Assembly (NCBI RefSeq): GCF_050589605.1
Contig: NZ_JBNGOO010000001.1
Length of the DNA: 64,000 bases
From: Granulosicoccus sp947495035
Lineage (GTDB): Bacteria > Pseudomonadota > Gammaproteobacteria > Granulosicoccales > Granulosicoccaceae
Strand: one strand, 5' to 3'
A model generated the notes under the pieces. The model saw only the letters and a program-made list of their open reading frames with translations, made no database searches and was not told where the DNA came from. Shown in pieces: positions 1 through 8,753 of this stretch. The translations under genes and the position numbers were made by a program. How positions within the stretch are numbered: position 1 is the first letter of the stretch; every line of letters starts with the position of its first letter.

Positions 1-517
1 GCACACGCACCCCCGTGAAATCGACGCTGTAGAGCTCGTCCAGTATCAGGTGGATGAGATAACCCAGTGTCATGAAGATGCCCAGCAGCCAGCTCTGCAA
101 TTCACTGGTTTCCATCTGCTGCCAGGCGATGGCACACATCAGCACACCCGCCATGATGGCGGCGATCAGCGAGTGCAGGATGCCGCGATGCCGAGTGACG
201 GAGTGGAACAGCCACCAGACGGGAAATCTCACGAGCAGGAAGACGGTAATTGCCCCGAGCCAGAGCTCCAGACCCGTGAATCCATCGACGTTGGCAAACA
301 GCCAGACCAGTGCGGCGATGGTTCCCAATCCGGAAAACAGGGCACGAGACGGTTGTGATTGCTTGAGATCGATGTCGGGAATGATGCCGCCGATCATGCC
401 GGCTATCGTCAGCATCAGACCATCTGTCATGCCCAGTGACAACAATTTGGTACAACAGGTCGCTCCAAGGCTGACAACGGCTGCTGCGCCAAAAATGTGT
501 GTGTTAAAGTCGGCCAC
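1..517 (-). CDS. YdjM/DUF457-family inner-membrane protein (partial, runs off left edge)
   Basis: This is a multi-pass inner-membrane protein of the family named membrane-bound metal-dependent hydrolases; the real activity of the family is poorly defined. About 172 N-terminal residues are visible. I chose a GTG start at 517 because an AGGAAA ribosome-binding site lies 7 bases upstream and no ATG fits. Family marks are an N-terminal NTH (residues 5-7), RHRGILHS (109-116) in the position of the family's conserved histidine motif, and a visible C-terminal part reading YLIHLILDELYSVDF, set among hydrophobic segments. It is divergent from the DUF1840 gene with only 26 bases between the start codons, so the two must share promoter space. 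Confidence 0.8.
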   Translation of the reverse strand, partial: MADFNTHIFGAAAVVSLGATCCTKLLSLGMTDGLMLTIAGMIGGIIPDIDLKQSQPSRALFSGLGTIAALVWLFANVDGFTGLELWLGAITVFLLVRFPVWWLFHSVTRHRGILHSLIAAIMAGVLMCAIAWQQMETSELQSWLLGIFMTLGYLIHLILDELYSVDFTGVRV

Positions 518-543
518 TATCGGGTTTCCTAAATGAGGTCGTC

Positions 544-882
544 GTGCTGGTAACTTTCAGGACAAGCGCATACTCGGACATAACCATGTTCGGAACGGCG
601 GCAGTATCACTGCTGAAGCTGATGGGACAAAGCGGCAATGTGCCGGGTGCCATACTGGCCGCGGACGTACCGCAGGCGTTGAAGACTTTACACGAAGGTC
701 TGGCGAAGTTGGAAGCCGAGGAGTTGAATCCGGGGTCCGCCGATGCGGAAGAGAACTCTCAGGGGGGCTTCGATGATGAAGAGCAGGAAGCGCCGGTTGC
801 CCTGCATACGCGCGCGGGTCCTCTGATCAGTCTGCTGGAAGCTGCCGCTGCAGCCGATGAAAGCGTGCTCTGGGATAATTAG
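544..882 (+). CDS. DUF1840 domain protein
   Basis: A 112-residue cytoplasmic protein of the DUF1840 family, which has no known function. The family pattern is clear: an N-terminal MLVTF strand, the stretch LLKLMGQSGNVPGAILAAD (about residues 24-42), an acidic variable linker (about 60-80) and a C-terminal helix PLISLLEAAAAAD. The start is GTG at 544 with GAGG six bases upstream. Length is normal for the family. It is monocistronic: a strong hairpin follows the stop codon and the next gene is convergent. Confidence 0.85.
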   Translation: MLVTFRTSAYSDITMFGTAAVSLLKLMGQSGNVPGAILAADVPQALKTLHEGLAKLEAEELNPGSADAEENSQGGFDDEEQEAPVALHTRAGPLISLLEAAAAADESVLWDN

Positions 883-892
883 CCTCATTGAA

Positions 893-926
893 GCCTGATA
901 CGATCGGGACCGTGATCGTATCAGGC
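893..926. terminator. Bidirectional terminator-like hairpin
   Basis: A perfect 13-base inverted repeat (arms 893-905 and 914-926, 8-base loop) begins 10 bases after the DUF1840 stop codon, between two convergent genes. There is no long T run on either side. Placement and stem strength support a terminator. Confidence 0.7.
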
Positions 927-1045
927 AAACGCCCGGATGCTGGCTCGACACCGGGCAGGCGTTCCCGGCGTTAGACAGTCGATTCGCGATACGATCAGGG
1001 CGCCCGGTGGATCGAATCAGGTGAGAGGGCGCTCTGTAGTTCGAA

Positions 1046-2452
1046 TCAGGTGAGCATGAAGCCCAGATCCTTCTCCGCAAAGTTCTGCAGATCCGGCAAG
1101 GCGTTGTTCAGATCGCTTTCCGAGACACCCATCCAGCGTGACAGGGTAGCGGCATACTGATTGACCGAGATTTTCGGAATGATGCGCCCGGCAAAACTGC
1201 CGTCTTCCTCACCGGCATCATCGGGGTTGTCGGAGTCGGAATAATCCGGCGTTTCCCCGATCACTCGGCCGCCATCGACGGCTCCACCGAACACGAAGCT
1301 GTGACCGCCCCAGCCATGATCGGTGCCGTTGCCATTGCTGCTCAGGGTACGACCGAAGTCGGACGCCGTGAACGTGGTGACACTGCCGGCCTTGTTGATG
1401 TCATCGATGGTGCCCTGAAAGGCATTGACCGCTTCATTCAGGTCCTTCAGCAGATCCGGCTGGCGCTCCAGCTGATCCGAATGGGTATCCCAGCCGCCCA
1501 TCAAGACAAAGAACACCTGCTTCTGCATGCCCAGTTCCTCGCGTGAGGCGATCATGCGTGCCACCAGATGCAGCTGCTTTGCCAGCTTGTTGCTGCCGTT
1601 GTACTGCATTTGTGGCAGTTCATTGGCCCGCAGGGCAGAGTGCAACGAGGCGGTAGCATCGGAGGCACGACCCACCGCATTGGCAATGGCGCGCATCATC
1701 AAAGGGTTGCTGCTGGCCTGGCCCTGGGCAATCAGTTCGTTCAGGGTGCGGCCGACGTTGCTCAGTCGACGCGGTGGAATCCAGTCACTGATATTGTCGA
1801 ATCCGTACATGCGTTCCACGGCAACGTCGGCATTCAATGTCACGTAGTTGGTACTGGCCGAGGCCAGCCAGTCGGTACTGCCGCCCATGGAAAAGGCTGG
1901 TGCTACCGGAATGCTGCCATTGCAGTTGGCGGCATGGGCACTGATGGCACCACCCCAGCCGAAGGAGGTGCTGCCGTTGACGATGCCGGCCCCGGTCTGC
2001 CACAGCTTCTGCTGCGTGTTGTGAGCAAACAGGGATTGCGGCAATGCCACGGTTCCCAGGTAATCGGACTTGGTGGTCGGCTGTATCAGGGTGCCGGTGT
2101 TGCTCAACACGCTCAGGCGCTGTTCGTCATAGAGTCGCTGGAAATCCGGCAGCAGATTGTGAAAGCCGAATTCACCTTGTTGCGCATCGCTGACGGCCAG
2201 CAGGTCCGATTCTGCCACTGCCAGCTCGTTGCGCGAGCCCAGGTAATCGTCGTAGCGGCTGCCACCGGGGACGAACATGTTGAATGAATCGGCACCGCCT
2301 GCCAGGAAGATGCACACCAGAGACCTGGCTTCATCACACTGCTCGGCATGGGCCTTGCCCGAACCTGCCATCATGGACACACCGCCACCCAGTGGCAGGG
2401 CTGCCAGAGCTTTCAGTAAACGGCGTCTTTCTTTATCTACCGGATTTCGCAT
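1046..2452 (-). CDS. DUF1501 secreted protein (Tat signal)
   Basis: A 468-residue exported protein of the DUF1501 family, related to the sulfatase/alkaline-phosphatase fold; its substrate is unknown. The N-terminus has an RRRLLKAL motif (residues 9-16) followed by a hydrophobic stretch ending in AHA, which looks like a Tat signal peptide. Core motifs are LVCIFLAGGADSFNMFVPGG near residue 46, a GWDTHSDQ motif and the late SDFGRT and DHGWGG blocks typical of the family. It lies just downstream of a DUF1800 gene in the same orientation, the usual pairing for these families. Length is normal. Confidence 0.85.
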   Translation of the reverse strand: MRNPVDKERRRLLKALAALPLGGGVSMMAGSGKAHAEQCDEARSLVCIFLAGGADSFNMFVPGGSRYDDYLGSRNELAVAESDLLAVSDAQQGEFGFHNLLPDFQRLYDEQRLSVLSNTGTLIQPTTKSDYLGTVALPQSLFAHNTQQKLWQTGAGIVNGSTSFGWGGAISAHAANCNGSIPVAPAFSMGGSTDWLASASTNYVTLNADVAVERMYGFDNISDWIPPRRLSNVGRTLNELIAQGQASSNPLMMRAIANAVGRASDATASLHSALRANELPQMQYNGSNKLAKQLHLVARMIASREELGMQKQVFFVLMGGWDTHSDQLERQPDLLKDLNEAVNAFQGTIDDINKAGSVTTFTASDFGRTLSSNGNGTDHGWGGHSFVFGGAVDGGRVIGETPDYSDSDNPDDAGEEDGSFAGRIIPKISVNQYAATLSRWMGVSESDLNNALPDLQNFAEKDLGFMLT

Positions 2453-2595
2453 GGTCTGTGTCGCAAGTCATCAGCCTCGTGGCAAGCAGGCTGTTGTTGG
2501 ATCTGAAGGGTCTGCCAGCAAGATCGCTGAGGCTATGCATCAGCGGCAATGTCAACGCTGCTTGAGCGCTGCCGCTGGCCTGGCTGAATCGACAG

Positions 2596-4404
2596 CTAGC
2601 GCTGAACATGATACTGAGGCGTTGTCAGCACCATGAACAAGGTGTCCTGAACCGCTGCAAACCTGCCGGCGTCATCACTGCCCAGTGAACGCGCGTAATC
2701 GAACAGAGTCTGGCGCATGTCATCGGGCATCGAGCCGGCAAAGAAGATCAGGTTGTACCAGTCGAGTAGCGCATCAGGGTCGGTGGCCAGGTCGACCAGG
2801 GGTTGCAGGTCGATGATGGTGACCCGGGGGTTGTCGTCACTCAGGTCCGAACGATCATTGAAGCGGTAGACCTGATGGTGAAAGTTGTTGTGCGTCGAGG
2901 CCAGATTTGCCTCGGTCATGATCTGCATCTCCGGTGACAGCGTGCTGCCGCCGGGCACGATGGTGTGATCCGGCCGGTAGAAGTTGAACACGGAAGGGGA
3001 CTGCAGGACTTCCTGTCCGGTCATCTCGTCAATGCGCGACAAGGTGAAGTTCGGCGTGTTGTGTACCCCTTCGGACAATGGTCCGGGGGTGCCATCCAGT
3101 GCTCTCCAGACGTGGGCCAGACGCATCACGGGCTCGCGCAGTTTGCCGAAATCCGGATCTTCGTTGTGACCATTGCGGGCTTCCTCATCCAGCAGGATGG
3201 CCTTGACCACAGCGGCCAGATCACCGCGTTCGCCGCTGCCGTTGTCATTGAAAACCGAGACGATACGCTGGATGTATTCCGGGCTGGGGTTGCTGGTGAC
3301 CAGGCGCTGTATGAGCTGTCCGGAGATGAAGGGGCCGACATTGGGGTGCTGGAAGATGGTGTCCAGCGCGAAGGCCATGTCATCGCGTGTACTCAGACCA
3401 GCGGGAGCCACTCGGCCATTGAGCAGTGTCTTGCTGCCGGTATCGTGAAAGCGTTCGTCGGTGACCATCGGTGTGGTAAAGGTGTCGCCACCACCCAGGT
3501 TGTTGGTTTCCCAGGAGGTCACCAGATCATAGTTCCAGCCGGTGAACACACGCGCGAACTCTTCCACCTGGCTCTGGGTGTAGGCCGGGACAGGGTTGTC
3601 GGCCGGCACAGCCTCGCCGCGTTCGTTGAGTTCATAGAGACCGATGGAGAACAGTTGCAGGACTTCACGAGCGTAGTTTTCATCTGGCCGGATGTTCTCG
3701 GCGATATTGGCCTTTTCGTTGCGTACCATGCTCAGATACACCCCCATGACCGGGTGCAGAGTGACATCCTCCAGCAATTGGCGATAGTTGCCGAAGGCGT
3801 TGCGACTCAGCATGTCGTAGTAGTTGGCCATACCCCACTGGTTGTTGGCCAGCAGGTAATCCAGGTCGGACACCACGAAAATCTGACTCAGCGCAAAGGC
3901 GACCCGCTGCCGCAACTGGTCAGGCTCGTCCAGCACATTGTTCCACCAGGCTTCGTGGCGAGCGTCGCCCTGACTGCCGTTGCTGTTATTGCGGGTATAC
4001 GGTTCGGTGAGCGAGACCGGCAGGTTCATCTGCTCGTCGATCCAGTCCTCGAACGTCGTGTCGCGCAGCTCGGCGATGGTCTCTGGCGTGGCGCCGAAGC
4101 TTGTCTGGGCCAGAAAGCGTGAAGCGGCGACATCCTGTGCGTCCAGATTCGACACGCTGCTCACCGGTGGCAGTTCGCCTGAAGGCCCGCCGTTGTCGGG
4201 TTCTTCCAGGTCCTCGCCGGTGGGGGTGCCACCTCCGCTGTTATCGCCGCCCGCGCCCGAGCCGTTGTCGATCACCACGCCGCTGTCGCTGCAGGCCTGC
4301 AGCAACAGGACCAGCGAGAACAGGATGGCCAGCCAGCCACGATGGTTCAATGAAGACGATGAAACGCGCTGGCGCATCTGGCGGTTTTCGTGAGGTCGTT
4401 GCAT
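2596..4404 (-). CDS. DUF1800 lipoprotein
   Basis: A DUF1800-family exported protein, about 602 residues from the start used here. A lipoprotein signal is visible: a basic n-region, hydrophobic core and the lipobox LLQAC with Cys at residue 38, then a Gly/Ser/Asp-rich linker, then the DUF1800 domain (ASRFLAQTSFGATPETIAEL, IDEQMNLP, AFALSQIFVVSD, NYAREVLQLFSIG). The frame stays open to an upstream ATG at 4521, but that would put 39 residues ahead of the signal peptide, so the start at 4404 (or 4377) is preferred. No convincing Shine-Dalgarno supports either. The DUF1501 partner follows 143 bases downstream, so the two probably form an operon. Confidence 0.85.
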   Translation of the reverse strand: MQRPHENRQMRQRVSSSSLNHRGWLAILFSLVLLLQACSDSGVVIDNGSGAGGDNSGGGTPTGEDLEEPDNGGPSGELPPVSSVSNLDAQDVAASRFLAQTSFGATPETIAELRDTTFEDWIDEQMNLPVSLTEPYTRNNSNGSQGDARHEAWWNNVLDEPDQLRQRVAFALSQIFVVSDLDYLLANNQWGMANYYDMLSRNAFGNYRQLLEDVTLHPVMGVYLSMVRNEKANIAENIRPDENYAREVLQLFSIGLYELNERGEAVPADNPVPAYTQSQVEEFARVFTGWNYDLVTSWETNNLGGGDTFTTPMVTDERFHDTGSKTLLNGRVAPAGLSTRDDMAFALDTIFQHPNVGPFISGQLIQRLVTSNPSPEYIQRIVSVFNDNGSGERGDLAAVVKAILLDEEARNGHNEDPDFGKLREPVMRLAHVWRALDGTPGPLSEGVHNTPNFTLSRIDEMTGQEVLQSPSVFNFYRPDHTIVPGGSTLSPEMQIMTEANLASTHNNFHHQVYRFNDRSDLSDDNPRVTIIDLQPLVDLATDPDALLDWYNLIFFAGSMPDDMRQTLFDYARSLGSDDAGRFAAVQDTLFMVLTTPQYHVQR

Positions 4405-4868
4405 GGCGTGTGAAGACACTTCCCGAGGAAGGCGGATCGGTTGCGGCATAACGTACCAGATGCTCGCTGCAAGCGAGGTGGAAAGAAAACCGAAATGGCG
4501 GGCAAGTTCATGCATCGGCATGCAATGGCCGAGGTAATGAGATCTGCTTCACAAGCTTGCAGTCGGATACCGTTTGTCTGCCGGGTTGCGGAAGAATTCA
4601 CGAGCTTGGCGGCTGCCATTGTCCGTGCATATCGGCGGACATTCTGGCACGGCAGAACCGTCAGTTGAAGCATGGTGCACGGCAACAGGCCGTTTGTTAT
4701 CACTTTTTAACCCATGGTGCGGCGCAGCCTGGAGTGGGACGAACGGCTGAGCCTGACGGCTTCGCAATCATGAACTATTCGGTGGCGATCTGAGACAATG
4801 GTGATCAGTCGAGTTGTACGAGGCAGGCGTATCCTGTTGCGCTTGCCCTACCGGGAACAGGAAAAGCG
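4405..4868. other. Intergenic region without a recognisable gene
   Basis: About 460 bases between the divergent DUF1800 and molybdopterin oxidoreductase genes. Short frames on both strands lack ribosome-binding sites and family resemblance. It must hold promoters for both genes, but I cannot point to a convincing -35/-10 pair. Confidence 0.5.
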
Positions 4869-6941
4869 ATGTCAAGCCGAATGCGCAGTGTATGTCCACA
4901 CGATTGCCCCAGTGTCTGTGCCCTGGATATCGAGGTGCAGGATGACAAGCGCATCGGCAAGGTCTACGGCGCCAAGGATCACAGCTATACCCAGGGCGTC
5001 ATCTGCGCCAAGGTATCACGCTATGCCGAGCGCATACATCACCCGGATCGCCTGCTGCAGCCTCTGATGCGCAGATCGGGCAAGGGCTCATCCGGCAGCA
5101 AGGCCAGCGCCCGTTTCGAGGCAGTGAGCTGGGACGATGCGCTTGACCGGATTTGCGAGCGTTTCGAGCACATTCGTCACCATCAGGGGGCCGAAGCCAT
5201 CTGGCCATTCCATTACGCGGGGACCATGGGACTGGTGCAGCGCGATGGACTGGATCGTTTTCGCCATGCCTATGGCACCTCGCGTCAACATTCGACCTAC
5301 TGCGTCGCGGTGGCTGATGCAGGCTTCAGGGCTGGCGCCGGGATCAAGAGTGGCAGCGATGTGCGTCTCATGCACAAGAGTGAACTGGTGGTGGTCTGGG
5401 GCGGTAACCCGGTCAGCACGCAGGTCAATGTGATGCAGCATCTGGCTCAGGCGAAACGTGCCAATGGCGCAAGGCTTGTGGTGGTGGACCCCTACCGCAC
5501 CAAGACAGCCGAGAAGGCTGATCTGCATCTGATGCTGAAGCCCGGTACCGACGGCGCATTGGCCTGTGCCGTGATGCATGTGATGTTCGAGGAAGGGCTG
5601 GCCGATCAGGCCTACATGGCGGACCATACCGACAAGCCCGAAGCCCTGCGACAGCACCTGGCCAGTCGGACGCCGGCCTGGGCGTCGGAGATCACCGGTC
5701 TGCCGGTGGCGCAGATCGTCGAGTTTGCGCGGCTGTACGGTACGACCCGAAAGTCCTTTCTGCGCATCGGTTATGGCTTCTCGCGTTCGCGCAACGGTGC
5801 CGTCAATCTGCATGCGGTGAGCTGCCTACCCGCGGTCTCGGGTGCGTGGCAGTATGAGGGCGGCGGGGCTCTGTATGGCAATGCCAGCATCTATGATCTG
5901 GATCGCACGCAGATTCAGGGGCTGGACATACCGTGTCGGACACGCAGGATGGATCAGTCACGCATCGGCCGGGTGCTCACCGGTGAAGCTCGCGAGTTGC
6001 AGGGAGGACCGGCCGTGCAAGCCCTGTTCGTGCAGAATACCAATCCGGCGGTAGTGGCTCCCGAGACTCGACTTGTATTGAAAGGGCTGGCGCGCGAGGA
6101 TCTGTTTACCGTGGTACACGAGCAGTTCATGACGGAAACGGCGGAATATGCCGATGTCATCCTGCCTGCCACCATGTTCATGGAACATGACGATATCTAT
6201 ACGGCCAGCGGTCATACGCATATCCAGATTGGCCGCAAGCTGGTGGATCCTCCGGGTGAGTGTCGCAGCAATCATCAGGTATTGCAGGGCATGGCGGAGC
6301 GGCTGGGACTGACGCATGCCGGTTTCCACAGGAGTGAGCGCGAGTTGATCGAGAATCTGTTGCAGTCTTCCGGTCTGCCGGACTTCGATGCCATGGTTGC
6401 CAGTGGTGGCCATGACTGCGCACATGCCAGCTTCGAGGACGCCAACTTTCTCAACGGCTTCGGCACACCGGACAAGCGATTTCACTTCTCGCCGGACTGG
6501 TCGACGGTTGGTGATCATACCGCCGGGATGCCGGCCTTTCCGGATCACTGGGCGGTGATCGATGAGCCAACGGAGCAGCACCCGTTGCGACTGGTTGCCG
6601 CACCGGCGCGACAGTTTCTGAATACCAGTTTCACCGAAACGGATTCCAGCCGTCGCATGGAAAAGCAGCCGGTGGCCAGGCTCCACCCGGATGATCTGCA
6701 GCGCTATGGGCTGGAGGATGGTGCAATGGTGACCCTGGGCAATGAACAGGGAGAGGTCAGCTTGCAGGCCATGGCTTTCGACGGCGTGCAAACTGGCACG
6801 GTGGTGGTCGAGAGTCTGTGGCCCAATCGCTTCTTTGCCGGTGGTCTGGGAATCAATACCCTGGTCAGCAGTGAGCCGGCACAACCCGATGGCGGCGCGG
6901 TCTTTCATGACACGGCGGTGTGGGTGAGGGCGGGTGCATGA
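4869..6941 (+). CDS. Molybdopterin oxidoreductase (bis-MGD, [4Fe-4S])
   Basis: A 690-residue molybdopterin-dependent oxidoreductase of the formate dehydrogenase/BisC superfamily. The N-terminal iron-sulfur site is C9-x3-C13-x3-C17-x28-C46 (CPHDCPSVC, then GVICAK). The catalytic domain follows (WDDALDRICERF, NPVSTQVNVM, VVVDPYRTKTAEKADLHL) and then a molydop-binding C-terminal domain (LRLVAAPARQFLNTSF, ARLHPDDLQRYGLEDGAMV). There is no Tat signal, so it is probably cytoplasmic. No separate electron-transfer subunit or maturation gene is next to it, and the substrate cannot be told from sequence. The start is supported by the iron-sulfur motif beginning at residue 9. Confidence 0.85.
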   Translation: MSSRMRSVCPHDCPSVCALDIEVQDDKRIGKVYGAKDHSYTQGVICAKVSRYAERIHHPDRLLQPLMRRSGKGSSGSKASARFEAVSWDDALDRICERFEHIRHHQGAEAIWPFHYAGTMGLVQRDGLDRFRHAYGTSRQHSTYCVAVADAGFRAGAGIKSGSDVRLMHKSELVVVWGGNPVSTQVNVMQHLAQAKRANGARLVVVDPYRTKTAEKADLHLMLKPGTDGALACAVMHVMFEEGLADQAYMADHTDKPEALRQHLASRTPAWASEITGLPVAQIVEFARLYGTTRKSFLRIGYGFSRSRNGAVNLHAVSCLPAVSGAWQYEGGGALYGNASIYDLDRTQIQGLDIPCRTRRMDQSRIGRVLTGEARELQGGPAVQALFVQNTNPAVVAPETRLVLKGLAREDLFTVVHEQFMTETAEYADVILPATMFMEHDDIYTASGHTHIQIGRKLVDPPGECRSNHQVLQGMAERLGLTHAGFHRSERELIENLLQSSGLPDFDAMVASGGHDCAHASFEDANFLNGFGTPDKRFHFSPDWSTVGDHTAGMPAFPDHWAVIDEPTEQHPLRLVAAPARQFLNTSFTETDSSRRMEKQPVARLHPDDLQRYGLEDGAMVTLGNEQGEVSLQAMAFDGVQTGTVVVESLWPNRFFAGGLGINTLVSSEPAQPDGGAVFHDTAVWVRAGA

Positions 6942-7049
6942 TTCCGATCGGGTCTGCCCACTGCAGGGAGCTGGCAAACAGCAGAAGACGAACCTTTGAG
7001 GCATCAGTGAGTCTGATGCGGTCTGACCACAACGAAACCTGCGCCTGAC

Positions 7050-7604
7050 ATGACAACCCCGAATCCGCCTGGCGGCATGACCTCCCTATCTGCTCCGAGA
7101 GCGGCTCGGCCAATGGTATTGACCGGCGTACTCGGCCGGCAGTTGGCGACACTGGCAACAGTCATGGTTCTGTTGTTGGTGTCAAGTGCTGCTCAGGCGG
7201 CAGAGCCTGTCTCGAAATCCCGCCTTGGCGGTGTGGCAATCGGCGGACACGATGCGGTGGGCTATCACGAATTGCAGCGCACTCCACAGGCGCCGGCTGT
7301 CGAGGGCAGGAAGCGCTACACCGTAGAGTACAAGGGGGCCAAATGGCATTTTGCATCGGCAGAGAGCAGTGAACGCTTTCGCGCCGACCCTGAACGATTC
7401 ACACCGGCGTACAATGGTTTTTGCGCCAATGCCCTGAGTCTCGGCGAAGGGCTTGTCCGCACCAATGGCACGCATTGGGAAATATTCGACGACAATCTGT
7501 ATCTGTTCTATGCGGCGGCCGGTCGCGAGCGATGGACTGATGGCAACTGGAAGACGTTCAAGGAAGCGGCCGATGACGCATGGGGTGTGTTGTCGACGAA
7601 ATAG
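7050..7604 (+). CDS. YHS-domain exported protein
   Basis: A 184-residue protein with a long N-terminal region and a hydrophobic export segment (about residues 34-51, ending AQAAE), followed by a YHS-like domain. Marks of the domain are GVAIGGHDAVGYHELQ, the aromatic YKGAKWHFASAESSERFRADPERFTPAYNGFCANAL block and a Trp-rich C-terminus. YHS domains are small, often metal-linked folds. The likely place is the periplasm, attached or free. The start is not fixed: ATGs at 7077 and 7113 would also keep the export segment. It is separate from the upstream oxidoreductase by 108 bases. Confidence 0.8.
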   Translation: MTTPNPPGGMTSLSAPRAARPMVLTGVLGRQLATLATVMVLLLVSSAAQAAEPVSKSRLGGVAIGGHDAVGYHELQRTPQAPAVEGRKRYTVEYKGAKWHFASAESSERFRADPERFTPAYNGFCANALSLGEGLVRTNGTHWEIFDDNLYLFYAAAGRERWTDGNWKTFKEAADDAWGVLSTK

Positions 7605-7634
7605 TGGTACCACGCCGGTAACGGAGTTGCTCCG

Positions 7635-8516
7635 ATGCCGGTATTGAGCGCAAGGACACGCGGCGACCTTCTGATTCTGCTGGCCGCATTGATCTGGGGG
7701 GTGGCATTCTACTTTCAGAAAGTGGCCATGCAGGATATCGGTCCGCTCTTGTTTCTGGGCATGCGCGGTGCCATTGCGGCGCTGGTCCTGTTGCCATTCG
7801 TCTGGCGCGAGCAACGCACTGATCTGCGACAGATGCGTCCCGGCAACGCGCGTATCTGGCCTTACGGTGTTCTGGCAGGCGTGGTTTTCTTTCTCGCCGG
7901 TGGCACACAGCAGACCGGTATCGTCATTGCCACGGTCACCAATACGGGATTTCTCACGGCGCTGTACGTGGTCGTGACCCCGTTTCTCTACTGGATCGTG
8001 CAGCGACAGCGTCCGGCATTGGCCACCTGGTTTTCTGCCGGGCTGGCCTTCGTGGGCGTCTGGGCTCTGGGGGGCGGCTCACTGGAGTCACTCAATCGCG
8101 GCGATATACTGGTTGCCTGTTCGTCGGTGTTCTGGGCCGTTCTCATCATCGTTTCCGGCAAGGCGTCGCGTCGGGCGCAGCCGCTGACATACACCTGCAT
8201 TCAGTTTGCCGTGGTGGCCTTGCTGAGCATCATCAGTGCACTGCTGTTCGAGCGCGTTGAGATGGCTGCGCTGCGTGCCGCCCTGGTTCCCATCCTGTAC
8301 GTGGGCGTTCTCTCCAGTGCCTTCACCTTCGGCATCATGGCGATTGCCTTGCAGGTAGTGCCACCTCCTCGGGCATCCATCCTGCTGTCGATGGAGACCG
8401 TCTTTGCGGCGATGGCCGGCTTCCTGTTGCTCGGAGAAAGACTGTCGGTTGCGGGGTGGGCTGGTGCCCTGTTGATACTCATGGCTGTGGTGGTGGTGCA
8501 GCGCACTCGCGAGTAG
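7635..8516 (+). CDS. DMT-family transporter (EamA)
   Basis: A 293-residue inner-membrane permease with two EamA repeats of about five helices each. The first begins LLILLAALIWGVAFYFQKVAM and the second GDILVACSSVFWAVLIIVSG. The end VPPPRASILLSMETVFAAMAGFLLLGERL is the classic EamA pattern. Such proteins export or import small metabolites; the substrate is unknown. A GGAG ribosome-binding site lies upstream of the ATG. It follows the YHS gene by 30 bases and may be co-transcribed with it. Confidence 0.88.
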   Translation: MPVLSARTRGDLLILLAALIWGVAFYFQKVAMQDIGPLLFLGMRGAIAALVLLPFVWREQRTDLRQMRPGNARIWPYGVLAGVVFFLAGGTQQTGIVIATVTNTGFLTALYVVVTPFLYWIVQRQRPALATWFSAGLAFVGVWALGGGSLESLNRGDILVACSSVFWAVLIIVSGKASRRAQPLTYTCIQFAVVALLSIISALLFERVEMAALRAALVPILYVGVLSSAFTFGIMAIALQVVPPPRASILLSMETVFAAMAGFLLLGERLSVAGWAGALLILMAVVVVQRTRE

Positions 8517-8753
8517 CCAATAGAGGTATTCCTGTTTGGTACCCATTACCCATGGCTGCGATGCCTGCTGTAAGCCATCATCTGGGCGTCGGATGGCAAT
8601 AGTCACGACCTGGCAGACGAAACAGGCAGGAAGCGAAAAACTGCAGCATTGACGCTGGAGTCGGGTTCGTTCTCCTGGGGTGTCTCTGACAGGGGCAATC
8701 CGGACCCGATCCCGTTCTTCGGCAACCAGTGCAAGGCAGTCATCAATTCGACC

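Noticed and set aside
1012..1054. Attachment site of a mobile element
   Set aside because: The 14-base repeats are only 29 bases apart with no integrase or tRNA gene nearby.
1568..2287. Long plus-strand ORF opposite the DUF1501 gene
   Set aside because: It lies antisense to a well-supported gene and its translation is low-complexity without any family pattern. The same holds for the plus-strand frames at 2965-4122 and 33809-35218.
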